A stretch of 46,527 nucleotides of DNA, from contig CAYFMP010000026.1 in the NCBI GenBank assembly GCA_964344215.1, forward strand, positions 1-46,527. Direction: 5' to 3'. The notes under the pieces were generated by a model, which searched no databases, had not been told where the DNA came from, and saw only the letters and a program-made list of their open reading frames with translations. This DNA is from CAYFMP01 sp964344215. Lineage in GTDB: Bacteria > Pseudomonadota > Alphaproteobacteria > Rhodospirillales > Casp-alpha2. Positions 9,201 to 16,610 of this stretch are shown here, one piece after another. The position numbers and the translations under genes were made by a program. Within the stretch, counting starts at the first letter, position 1, and the number at the start of each line of letters is the position of its first letter.

Positions 9201-9741
9201 ACTGGTCTCGGCCTTGGGCCAACTGGGCGGCGGCCGCGGCGGGGCGCAAGCCGATATCCGCGGCACCTTCAACATCGACCGCGGCATCGCCCGCTCCAAC
9301 GACATTCAACTGGTTTCCGGGTTCGGCGACGGCGCCGCCGCCGGCGCCGTCGATCTCCCCAACTGGCGCATCGATATGGCCGGCCAGGTCCGACTGGCCG
9401 ACAACCTGCTGACGCAGATCCTCAAGGCCAAAATCAGGGAGACCCGCAACGCCGTGCCGTTCACCGTCAAAGGCAGGCTCGATGCGCCCGATATCAACAT
9501 CGATACAGGCGCGCTATTGGGGGCGGGAGTACCGATCCCCGGCGCCGATGCGCTGCTCAACAAGGCGCCGAAGGGCATCGGCGGCCTGCTCAAGGGCATC
9601 CTCGGCGGCCAGCAACAACAGCAGCAGCAACAGCCGCCACCACCGACCGGGCAGACCCAGCAACAACCGCCGCCTCCACCGCCGCAACAACAACAGAAGC
9701 TCGATCCCAACCAACTCCTCAAGGATCTGTTCAAGCTGTAA
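6202..9741 (+). CDS. AsmA-family protein with polyglutamine/polyproline tail
   Basis: This 1179-residue protein starts at TTG with AGGAAG just upstream. One N-terminal membrane segment (about residues 4-26) is followed by the AsmA signature SLVDWNDYKGEISTQVRAAT. The long periplasmic part has the low-complexity beta-rich character of AsmA/YhdP-type lipid-transport proteins. The C-terminal AsmA_2-like segment (GSGTMTLLGIDARG... DIRGTFNIDRGIA...) is present. The last 60 or so residues are unusual: glutamine and proline runs interrupted by TGQTQ, then LDPNQLLKDLFKL. Proteins of this family sit in the inner membrane and span the periplasm, and are linked to outer-membrane phospholipid homeostasis. 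The role here is inferred from the family only. Confidence 0.88.
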   Translation: MKKLISTLVVLFVLVAAAVIVGPSLVDWNDYKGEISTQVRAATGRDMAIRGDIRIEVLPAPALVAHDVSVANPQGATSPYFARLKSIEVRVALGPLLGGQVKVETVRLIEPVVEMEVLADGRKTWEFEKPTGNVVEVPPPPGQAADQSAASRLPAVVLDHFAIENGTVVYRDAEAGVVERLERLDARVAAASLIGPFESEGSLTARGVPLSYNVNVGEVIHDRTIPFSLNLGVAAGNVKAQVTGALLGLADEPRFKGRAKGEGDSLAGVLGLVMAGTELPAGLSQDFGFEGSVTATAAAAEVKDLTLRLGQTQASGDLALELGDTLNVAARLAANRFDLDAWLAPPTAEAAKAGAGNAAEAIGQRKATAALPAPSSEPRPPGFALPESLGGSMILSVDTMNYRGGLIRDVVLNAELANGEATISQFSAQIPGGADVAMFGFMSERDGAPRFEGEVEATVSDLRGVLGWLGFTIDGVSSDRLRKLSLATQLVATPKQVQLGKLDLRFDSSRLTGAATVALRKRPSFGVNLVLDRIDADAYLPKPPDQPAEPEKPGTAAAPPAAQEQAAKVAETDLFKPLGALKQLDANVKAHVKTLAYGGTQIKDVVVDGTLYNGELDIRRLSVAKAAGASARVSGKLTGLGGIPTMKGLKFETSTKDLSRLLRVAGIESPVDPRKLGAVSIKGRADGSPLKPKLDATVTAAGATVGLKGWISPLPVGDMMDAAVRVRHKDLARLLRALGVDYRPSGKIGGIDLAAQVRGGPAALVLGGMRGKVGTVTLKGVAAIDLAGAVPKLTADIVTGALAIDAFLPAKRGAALAPARGLVPRLVPAAWPGPGGRAGDPLLQVAAVRGVWPADPLDLSALRAFDAEVTLKAPVVVYQRYLLEKADIAAELKAGVLTTRRLKGEVFGGTMDGQARIDARATNRIQADVKVAAIDVAEATRSLSGKPIADGRLTVDLSVIAQGRSVADLVSTLNGSGTMTLLGIDARGATQGTALAGPLGLVSALGQLGGGRGGAQADIRGTFNIDRGIARSNDIQLVSGFGDGAAAGAVDLPNWRIDMAGQVRLADNLLTQILKAKIRETRNAVPFTVKGRLDAPDINIDTGALLGAGVPIPGADALLNKAPKGIGGLLKGILGGQQQQQQQQPPPPTGQTQQQPPPPPPQQQQKLDPNQLLKDLFKL

Positions 9742-9748
9742 GTGGCGC

Positions 9749-9890
9749 CTAGAGCAGATCATGTTTTGTCGGAATCGCTCAGGCGATCCGTCAAAGCATG
9801 TGAATCTGCTCTACATCATTGAAACCGATCGGATTCACACGTTTTGTCGTCGACACCCCGTGTTTCCGACAAAACGTGATCCGATCTAAG
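9749..9890. repeat. modular intergenic palindromic repeat, copy R1
   Basis: This 142-base element fills the gap between the convergent AsmA and RHH genes. It begins CTAGAGC and contains two hairpins: an imperfect one (ATGTTTTGTCGG facing CCGTCAAAGCAT) and a perfect 11-bp one, ACGTTTTGTCG at 9839-9849 facing CGACAAAACGT at 9867-9877. The central piece with GCTCT and CATCATTGAAACCGATCGGATT matches, inverted, part of the copies at 12694 and 46081. The right edge supplies the TAG stop codon of the RHH gene. It resembles the small palindromic repeats widespread between alphaproteobacterial genes and may also terminate transcription from both sides. Confidence 0.75.
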
Positions 9891-10101
9891 GGCCGTTCTC
9901 CAGCACGAAAACGCGAATGGCGCTGGACAGGTTGCCGGTGCGCGTCTCGTCGATCTCGGTGATAAGTGCATTGACCGAACAGCCGCGGACTGTCGCGATC
10001 TCCTTGAGCCGCCGCCAGAAGGCGTCTTCGAGCGAAACGCTGGTCGGATGCCCGGCGATCCTGACCGAGTGTTTGCGAACCGTCGTTCCGCCGTCGTTCA
10101 T
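9886..10101 (-). CDS. ribbon-helix-helix domain protein
   Basis: This 71-residue protein resembles the RHH_4 type of small alphaproteobacterial proteins. It contains KHSVRIAGHPTSVSLEDAFWRRLKEIA followed by RGCSVNALITEIDETR. That is the strand-helix-helix layout of an Arc/MetJ-like DNA-binding unit, in which the SVSLEDAFW segment forms the intermolecular strand. Its ATG overlaps the tfoX-like stop by four bases, so translational coupling is likely, and both genes follow glyA on the minus strand. The stop codon lies in the edge of repeat R1. The regulatory target is unknown; autoregulation or a DNA-architectural role is possible. Confidence 0.8.
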   Translation of the reverse strand: MNDGGTTVRKHSVRIAGHPTSVSLEDAFWRRLKEIATVRGCSVNALITEIDETRTGNLSSAIRVFVLENGP

Positions 10102-10466
10102 GACGGGCCCGCCTCGGCCCGTTTCGGTGCCTTGACCGCCGCCGCCCGCCTAGCCGCCTGCCAGGCCCGTTCGGCCCAGGCGCACAGCGTCTCGCCGTCG
10201 TCGAGGATGTCGGCCGGCGCCTCCCAGTAGGACAGCGCCACCGGCTTGCCGTTCTTCTCGTAAGTGAACGGCGCCGACCCGGCGGCCTCGAAGTCGGCGA
10301 CGGTATCGTCATCGGCCTTCAGATAGAGCGCGTCGTCGGCCATCAGGGCGAACATGGTGCCGTCGAGGAACAGGCCGCCGCCGCCGAACATGCGTCTGGC
10401 CTGGACCGGGCCAAGATCGGCCAACAGGTCGAGCAAGTGGTCCTGGAACTCGGGGCTGACCGGCAC
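10098..10466 (-). CDS. TfoX/Sxy N-terminal domain protein
   Basis: This 122-residue protein shows the TfoX N-terminal domain: RRMFGGGGLFLDGTMFALMADDALYLKADDDTVADFEAAGSAPF, then KPVALSYWEAPADILDD. Residues after about 100 are a basic alanine-rich tail. It lacks the C-terminal TfoX domain found in full-length Sxy, as is usual for short single-domain alphaproteobacterial members. The gene starts four bases after the glyA stop and overlaps the RHH gene by four, so the three form an operon. Full-length Sxy regulates competence with CRP, but that function should not be transferred to the single-domain form. Confidence 0.85.
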   Translation of the reverse strand: MPVSPEFQDHLLDLLADLGPVQARRMFGGGGLFLDGTMFALMADDALYLKADDDTVADFEAAGSAPFTYEKNGKPVALSYWEAPADILDDGETLCAWAERAWQAARRAAAVKAPKRAEAGPS

Positions 10467-10470
10467 CGCC

Positions 10471-11769
10471 TCAGCCCAGGTCCGGATAGATGGGAAAGGC
10501 GCGGCACAGGGTGCGAACCCGATCCAGCGCTTCGGCCTCGACGGCGCCGTTGTCGCCGGGGGTGGAGAGGCCGTCGAGGACGTCGGCGATCAGCTCGCCG
10601 ACGGTGCGGAACTCGGCTGCCCCGAAGCCGCGCGTGGTGCCGGCCGACACCCCGAAGCGCAAGCCCGACGTGACGGTCGGCGGCTCGGGATCGCCGGGGA
10701 CGGCGTTCTTGTTGCAGGTCAGCCCGGCCCGTTCCAGCGCCTCCGAGGCCGCCACCCCGGTCAGGCCCATCGAACGCAGGTCGACCAGCAGCAGCGGCGT
10801 GTCGGTGCCGCCGGTGACGACGTCGACGCCGCGCTCGACGAGGGCGGCGGCCAGGGCTCGGGCGTTGGCCAGCACGCGGGCCGCGTAGTCCTGGAATTCG
10901 GGCTGCAGGGCCTCGCCCAGGCACACCGCCTTGGCGGCGATGGCGTTGAGGATGGAACTGCCCTGCAGGCCCGGGAACACGGCCGAGTCGAACTTGCGGC
11001 CGAACTCGGCGTCGTTGCTCAGGATCAGTCCACCGCGGACGCCGCGCAGGTTCTTGTAGGTGGTGGCGGTGACGGCATGGGCGTGGGTGAGCGGGCTCGG
11101 GTGCCGGCCGCCGGCGACGAGGCCGGCGAAATGCGCCATGTCGGCCAAAAGATAGGCATCGACGGCGTCGGCGATGGCCCGGAAACGCTCGAAATCGAGG
11201 ACGCGCGGATAGGCCGAGCCGCCGCAGATGACCATCTTCGGCCGGTGTTCCAGGGCCAGCCGCTCGACCTCGTCCATGTCGATCAGGCCGGTCTCGGCGT
11301 CGACACCATACTGGACGGGTGACAGCCACTTGCCGGTCAGGTTCGGCTTGGCGCCGTGGCTCAAGTGGCCGCCCGCCGCCAGGTCCATGCTGAGGATGAC
11401 GTCGCCGGGCTTCAACAGCGCCAGGTAGATGGCCTGGTTGGCCTGGCTGCCGGAGTGCGGCTGCACGTTGGCATACGAGCAATCGTACAATCGGCGGGCG
11501 CGTTCGATGGCCAGGCTTTCGATGGTATCGGCGAACTCGACGCCGCCGTAGTAGCGCCGCCCCGGATAGCCTTCGACGGTCTTGTTGACCATGACCGAGC
11601 CCAGCGCCTCGAGGCTGGCGGTGCTGACGATGTTTTCCGACGCGATCAGTTCGATGCCGTGTTGCTGGCGGGCCAGCTCGCCTTTGATGGCGGCGTCGAC
11701 CTCGGGGTCGACGGCGGCCAGCGTGCCGGTGAAGTAGCCCGCATAGGGGCCTCGGTCGGGTGCGGTCAT
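10471..11769 (-). CDS. glyA: serine hydroxymethyltransferase family enzyme, with altered lysine motif
   Basis: This 432-residue PLP enzyme of the SHMT family converts serine and tetrahydrofolate to glycine and methylene-tetrahydrofolate. The ATG at 11769 was chosen because GGAG lies nine bases before it; another ATG five codons upstream is possible. Family motifs are present: IELIASENIVS, EGYPGRRYYGG, VQPHSGSQAN, LLADMAHFAGL, NKNAVPGDPEPPTVTSGLR. The PLP-lysine motif, normally TTTHKTLRGPRGG, reads ATTYKNLRGVRGG, with Tyr in place of His before the lysine (about K239). The usual DLAHGGH reads DLAAGGH, and QGGPLMH reads QGSSILN. These changes suggest a divergent paralogue with possibly altered substrate preference. 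It leads an operon with tfoX-like and RHH genes. Confidence 0.85.
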   Translation of the reverse strand: MTAPDRGPYAGYFTGTLAAVDPEVDAAIKGELARQQHGIELIASENIVSTASLEALGSVMVNKTVEGYPGRRYYGGVEFADTIESLAIERARRLYDCSYANVQPHSGSQANQAIYLALLKPGDVILSMDLAAGGHLSHGAKPNLTGKWLSPVQYGVDAETGLIDMDEVERLALEHRPKMVICGGSAYPRVLDFERFRAIADAVDAYLLADMAHFAGLVAGGRHPSPLTHAHAVTATTYKNLRGVRGGLILSNDAEFGRKFDSAVFPGLQGSSILNAIAAKAVCLGEALQPEFQDYAARVLANARALAAALVERGVDVVTGGTDTPLLLVDLRSMGLTGVAASEALERAGLTCNKNAVPGDPEPPTVTSGLRFGVSAGTTRGFGAAEFRTVGELIADVLDGLSTPGDNGAVEAEALDRVRTLCRAFPIYPDLG

Positions 11770-11841
11770 GGGCCGGGTCTCCATTGGTTGGCGCGGCGGA
11801 CCCTAACGCGCGTCACCGTGATGGGGCAACCGAAATCCCGC

Positions 11842-11884
11842 TTGACGCGCCCCCGAAATCCTCTATATTTAACCAAATGGTTAA
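11842..11884 (+). promoter_or_regulatory. arsR promoter with operator overlapping the start codon
   Basis: TTGACG (11842-11847) and TATATT (11864-11869) are separated by 16 bases and form a sigma70-like promoter. A perfect inverted repeat, TTAACCA-AA-TGGTTAA (11869-11884), overlaps the end of the -10 box and the ATG at 11877. The predicted transcription start falls at or within a base or two of the ATG, and no ribosome-binding site is visible, so the mRNA is probably leaderless. The position suits autorepression by the ArsR protein encoded immediately downstream. Confidence 0.7.
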
Positions 11885-12260
11885 CTATCGAACGGAACCT
11901 GTTCCCGAGCCCGGCCTGGACGCCGTGTTCGGAGCGCTGGCCGACCCCACCCGGCGCGCCATCGTCGCCCGTCTGGCCCGAGGCCCGGCCAGCGTCGGCG
12001 ACTTGGCCGGGCCGTTCGCGATGTCGCTGCCGGCCGTCTCCAAGCACTTGAAGGTGCTGGAGCGGGCCGGGCTGCTGGCCCGCCGCCGCGACGGCCGTAT
12101 CCATCGCTGCCGGCTCAAGTCGCACGTGTTGAGCGAGGCGGCGGCGTGGATCGACAGGACCCGGGCGTTCTGGGAAGGGCGTTTCGACTCGCTGGCCCAC
12201 TATCTGGAGAAAACCGAGGAGGATACGAAACATGGATACAACGACGATGACCGAAGCTGA
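11877..12260 (+). CDS. ArsR-family transcriptional regulator
   Basis: This 127-residue winged-helix protein contains DAVFGALADPTRRAIVARLARGPASVGDLAGPFAMSLPAVSKHLKVLERAGLLARRRDGRIHRCRL, the classic ArsR/SmtB helix-turn-helix and wing. It has no CxC metal-binding motif in the recognition helix, so it belongs to the non-metal group usually paired with SRPBCC/AHSA1 genes. A longer in-frame reading from 11760 would run through the promoter and operator, so the ATG at 11877 is preferred. The next gene, an SRPBCC protein, starts 29 bases before this gene's stop. Repression through the inverted repeat at its own start codon is likely. Confidence 0.9.
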   Translation: MVNYRTEPVPEPGLDAVFGALADPTRRAIVARLARGPASVGDLAGPFAMSLPAVSKHLKVLERAGLLARRRDGRIHRCRLKSHVLSEAAAWIDRTRAFWEGRFDSLAHYLEKTEEDTKHGYNDDDRS

Positions 12261-12708
12261 AACGCAAGTCCCGACGCTCGAAGTGAGCCGCCTCTTCAAG
12301 GCGCCGAGGCGCCGGGTCTATGCGGCCTGGACCGAGGCCGAAGCGATGGCGCAGTGGATGGGGCCGGGCGATATGAGCGCCAAGGTCGAGCTGTTGGAGG
12401 CCCGTGTCGGCGGCAGCTTTCGCCTGGTCATGGAAGGCGAGCAGGGACCGCACCCGGCTTCCGGCAAGTTCCTCGAAGTGGTCGAGAACGAACGACTGGT
12501 CTTCACCTGGACCTGGGAATTCGGCGAACTTGAGGGCGTCGAGACGGTGGTCGAGCTGACCTTCCGCGACGCCGACGGCGGCACCGAGCTGACCCTGGTG
12601 CATCGCCGGCTGCCGAGCGACACGGCCCGCGACAAGCACGAAGAGGGGTGGAACGGTTGTTTCGACAGCCTCGGAGGCTACTTGGCGGAAACCGCTCTAA
12701 TTCATTGA
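12232..12708 (+). CDS. SRPBCC (AHSA1-like) domain protein
   Basis: This 158-residue protein has the AHSA1/START-like SRPBCC fold: LEVSRLFKAPRRRVYAAWTEAEAMAQWMGP at the start, GGSFRLVME, SGKFLEVVENERLVFTWTWE, TVVELTFRDADGGTELTLVH and the closing HEEGWNGCFDSLGGYL. GAGGAGG upstream of the ATG gives a good ribosome-binding site. It overlaps the arsR gene by 29 bases. ArsR-SRPBCC pairs are very common and the ligand or client is generally unknown. Its last four residues (ALIH) and stop codon are encoded by the beginning of repeat R2, so the original C-terminus may have been replaced when the repeat inserted. Confidence 0.9.
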   Translation: MDTTTMTEAETQVPTLEVSRLFKAPRRRVYAAWTEAEAMAQWMGPGDMSAKVELLEARVGGSFRLVMEGEQGPHPASGKFLEVVENERLVFTWTWEFGELEGVETVVELTFRDADGGTELTLVHRRLPSDTARDKHEEGWNGCFDSLGGYLAETALIH

Positions 12709-12775
12709 AAAATAGAGCAAGTAAATCCACTTAGCTTGAGCCCGATTGGTTCAAGCTAATCGGATATTGCTCTAG
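12694..12775. repeat. modular intergenic palindromic repeat, copy R2
   Basis: This 82-base element lies between convergent SRPBCC and hydrolase genes. It opens with GCTCTA (12694-12699) facing TAGAGC (12713-12718). It then carries an AGCTTGA/TCAAGCT hairpin and closes with GCTCTAG (12769-12775). Read on the minus strand it aligns along its whole length with the first 82 bases of the copy at 46081, including AGAGCAATATCCGAT and GGATTTACTTG. It overlaps the 3' ends of both flanking genes and supplies their stop codons. Confidence 0.8.
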
Positions 12776-13391
12776 AGATCGCGTGCGAAGCCGGCGATGG
12801 CGGCGATCGCCGAATTCCAGTTCTCTTCCTCGCTCAAGCCCGAGGCCTTCCTCGGCTTGAAGCCGTGGTCGCCGTCCTCGAGCCAGTGCAGCGAGACGGC
12901 CGGAGACAGCTTGTAGCCTGTGACCTCGTCGCGGCTGCCGAAGGTATCGCGCGTGCCCTGGCAGATCAGCGTCGGAGTCTCGATCGTTTTCATGTGATCG
13001 AGGCGTTCGGCGGCCGGCTCCTTGCCCGGCGCGTGGAACGGGTAGCCGAGGCAGACCAGGCCACGGACGCCGGCCTCGTCGGCCACTATCGAGGCGATCC
13101 GCCCGCCCATCGACTTGCCGCCGATGACCAGGTTGGCGGAGCCGAGCTCGTCGATGACGGCGCGCCAGGTGTCGATCAGCACCGGCGCCCGGTCGGGCGG
13201 CTTCTTCCTGCCGGTCTGGCGGCGACCGGCCATGTAGGGGAATTCGAAGCGGGCCACCAGGTAGCCGTATTCGGCCAGGCCGCCGGCGAAATCGTGCATG
13301 AACGGGCTGTCCATCGGGGCGCCGGCGCCGTGCGCCAGCGCAATGGTCACCAGTGCGTCCGGCGGCCCGTCGAGAAGGAGATGCGGCGCGC

Positions 13392-13395
<4 letters not shown>
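12772..13395 (-). CDS. alpha/beta-fold hydrolase (KANL3/Tex30-like)
   Basis: This 207-residue protein starts at the ATG that overlaps the fumarase stop codon as ATGA. It contains ALAHGAGAPMDSPFM near the N-terminus, where the HGAG segment is the likely oxyanion loop. The nucleophile elbow is GGKSMGGR (serine of GKSMG), and the segment GYPFHAPGKEPAAERLDHM and the catalytic-histidine region DGDHGFKPRK follow. This pattern matches the small alpha/beta hydrolases annotated as KANL3/Tex30-like or dienelactone-hydrolase-related. The substrate is unknown. It is translationally coupled to class I fumarase. Its TAG stop lies in the edge of repeat R2. Confidence 0.85.
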
Positions 13396-15053
<1,658 letters not shown>

Positions 15054-15123
15054 GGGGGTTCTCCGGGGTATCGGAAAGGAAGCGGGCGCGGCGCGGCCGG
15101 GGCCGTCCCGTCTCAAGCGCCGG

Positions 15124-15630
15124 CTATTTCTTGCGAAACGCGTCGAGCGCGATGATCTCGCCCATCTTCTTGTCGTCGCCGGCCGCTTGGTCGGCCGACT
15201 CGACGTCTTGGGGAGTGCCGATCTCGAAACCGCCGCCGTCGGCCGCCTCGATCTCGACATCGTCGCCTTCGAACGACGTCATCTTCAATTGCAGGCCGAA
15301 ATTGACCGACGGGTCGGTGAACGAAACGACCGCCGAGAGGGGGATGACGAGACGTTCGGGCTTGCCGTTGAAGCGCAGGGTGACGGCGATGACGTCGTCG
15401 TCGATCCGGAGCTCCTCGAACTGGTACTGGAGGACGATGGTCATCTCGTCCGGGTGCTCGGTGCGCAGGTAATCGGGCAGTTCGACGCCTTCGTCGCCGG
15501 TCTTGAAGGTGATGTAGAAGTGGTGCTCGCCCGGCAGGCCTTCGGTCGCCGCATGGTTCAGCGTCCGGCGGATCACGCTGCGCAGCGCCTCCTCGATCCA
15601 CAGGTCGTAGCGGAGCGGGTCTTCTTCCAT
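15124..15630 (-). CDS. sspB: SspB-family ClpXP adaptor
   Basis: This 168-residue protein is the alphaproteobacterial form of SspB, the adaptor that binds ssrA-tagged proteins and tethers them to ClpX. The folded substrate-binding domain covers roughly residues 1-125: DLWIEEALRSVIRRTLNHAATEGLPGEHHFYITFKTGDEGVELPDYLRTEHPDEMTIVLQYQFEEL, and RFNGKPERLVIPLSAVVSFTDPSVNFGLQL. An acidic flexible linker follows, then the short conserved C-terminal ClpX-binding tail GEIIALDAFRKK. It lies directly downstream of the ssrA gene on the same strand, so the tag and its adaptor are neighbours. Confidence 0.92.
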   Translation of the reverse strand: MEEDPLRYDLWIEEALRSVIRRTLNHAATEGLPGEHHFYITFKTGDEGVELPDYLRTEHPDEMTIVLQYQFEELRIDDDVIAVTLRFNGKPERLVIPLSAVVSFTDPSVNFGLQLKMTSFEGDDVEIEAADGGGFEIGTPQDVESADQAAGDDKKMGEIIALDAFRKK

Positions 15631-15719
15631 ATTCTAGTTCTACCCCTTCTGTCGGCCATACGCCAGCCTTGATGGAAGGTCGAAACCGCCGGCTCGGGCA
15701 TCGGGAAAAGGACTCGAGA

Positions 15720-16049
15720 GAGTGGGGGGCTTCTGTTGCCAGGCGCCCCCCGGGCCCCGCCCCGACCGGCTAAGGCCGGGGAGTTAGTGTCGGATCACAC
15801 GACCGCTATTTAAGCGGCGGCGCGAACCGGAGCAAAGTTGTCGTTGGCAACTATTGCAATCGGCCCGATAACGGTGGTGCCATGCCGGGCGAAAACCATA
15901 CCTTTACCACGCGCGTCGATCCTGTTTCGCCCCCTTGGAATTCCCTCGAGTGCCTGAGGGAAGGGAATTGGTGGAGGCGCCGGGTACTGCCCCCGGGTCC
16001 GCAACGCTTATTCCGCATGGCGTTTATCGCCATAGCCGGCGAACCGGCG
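15720..16049 (-). ncRNA. ssrA: transfer-messenger RNA, circularly permuted two-piece form
   Basis: The gene reads acceptor piece, spacer, coding piece. The acceptor RNA (about 16049 to 15969) ends GGCGCCTCCACCA. A spacer of about 34 bases (15968-15935) follows. The coding RNA starts GGGGGCGAAACAGG at 15934. GGGGGCG (15934-15928) pairs with CGCCTCC (15979-15973) as a seven-bp acceptor stem. Its third pair is G-U, the alanine identity signal, followed by discriminator A and CCA. The tag frame, resume codon GCC at 15848, encodes ANDNFAPVRAAA and stops TAA at 15810. GC-rich pseudoknot helices follow to about 15720. The permuted form is typical of Alphaproteobacteria. Both outer boundaries are approximate. 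Confidence 0.93.
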
Positions 16050-16054
16050 CTTCA

Positions 16055-16083
16055 TATATAGGCCGATCGGCGTTTTCGGGCAA
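16055..16083 (-). promoter_or_regulatory. ssrA promoter
   Basis: On the minus strand TTGCCC (16083-16078) and TATATA (16060-16055) are separated by 17 bases. The predicted start at about 16048 agrees with an acceptor RNA of about 80 bases, the size known for the Caulobacter two-piece tmRNA. This is a strong constitutive-looking sigma70 promoter and may also drive sspB downstream. Confidence 0.75.
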
Positions 16084-16108
16084 GCCGACGGCCGCCCGGG
16101 CCCGCCGC

Positions 16109-16387
16109 TCACACGGCCTCGACCGCCGTCATCATGGCGGCTTCGTCGAAGGCCGGCATGGTGGTGATCCTGCCGTAGCCCTGTTTGGCGTACCACAGGC
16201 TGAACCCGAGCACGATATAGGCATCCGAGGCCTCGACGATATCGATGAAATCGTAGGCTCCCTGGGTGTAGTAGATGACCTCGAGGTTCATCCCCAGTTC
16301 ATCGGCCTTGGCCCGGCAGGACTGCACGCGTTCGGTCTGTCGCCCGATCCATTCGGGCGCGATCGTACCGGCGAATACGTACTTCAT
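16109..16387 (-). CDS. GYD-domain protein
   Basis: This 92-residue protein has the small GYD/ferredoxin-like fold: MKYVFAGTIAPEWIGRQTERVQSCRAKADELGMNLEVIYYTQGAYDFIDIVEASDAYIVLGFSLWYAKQG, then GRITTMPAFDEAAM. The G-A-Y-D-F segment corresponds to the GYD motif naming the family. A near-perfect ribosome-binding site, AAAGGAGG, lies four bases before the ATG. The gene lies upstream of ssrA on the same strand with its own spacing to the ssrA promoter, so it is probably independent. GYD proteins have no firmly assigned biochemical function. Confidence 0.8.
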   Translation of the reverse strand: MKYVFAGTIAPEWIGRQTERVQSCRAKADELGMNLEVIYYTQGAYDFIDIVEASDAYIVLGFSLWYAKQGYGRITTMPAFDEAAMMTAVEAV

Positions 16388-16530
16388 GACGCCTCCTTTC
16401 GAATTTCGGACTGTAACGAACCCGTTATCCTAGCATATCGAGAGAAGCGGCGGGCGCCGTAAGCGGCCAGCGGGCATCGATCTGCGCCGCCGATCGCTTC
16501 CTTTGACGACAACGCCGGAGCGGGTAGAAT

Positions 16531-16590
16531 TGCTTCGATAATCTCAACGCTGTTTCGATAGTCTCAACGTTGTTTCGATTATCTCAACCC
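16531..16590 (+). repeat. three tandem 20-bp repeats upstream of thyA
   Basis: Three units of exactly 20 bases lie head to tail at 16531-16550, 16551-16570 and 16571-16590. The shared pattern is TG(C/T)TTCGAT(A/T)(A/G)TCTCAAC. They differ at only a few positions and end 20 bases before the thyA ATG. A 20-base period keeps the units on nearly the same face of the helix, as expected for a multi-site protein-binding region. They may instead act in the 5' leader as RNA. No gene overlaps them. Confidence 0.8.
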
Positions 16591-16610
16591 CGAGCGGCTG
16601 GTCCGAACCC

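Noticed and set aside
15810..16004. A 64-codon minus-strand open frame ending ANDNFAPVRAAA
   Set aside because: It is the tmRNA tag frame extended back through structural RNA; the real product is only the 12-residue tag.
15851..16033. A 60-codon minus-strand frame over ssrA
   Set aside because: It covers the acceptor and coding pieces of the tmRNA and has no protein-like features.
16531..16590. The tandem repeats as a CRISPR array
   Set aside because: Units are contiguous with no spacers, only three copies exist, and no cas genes are nearby.
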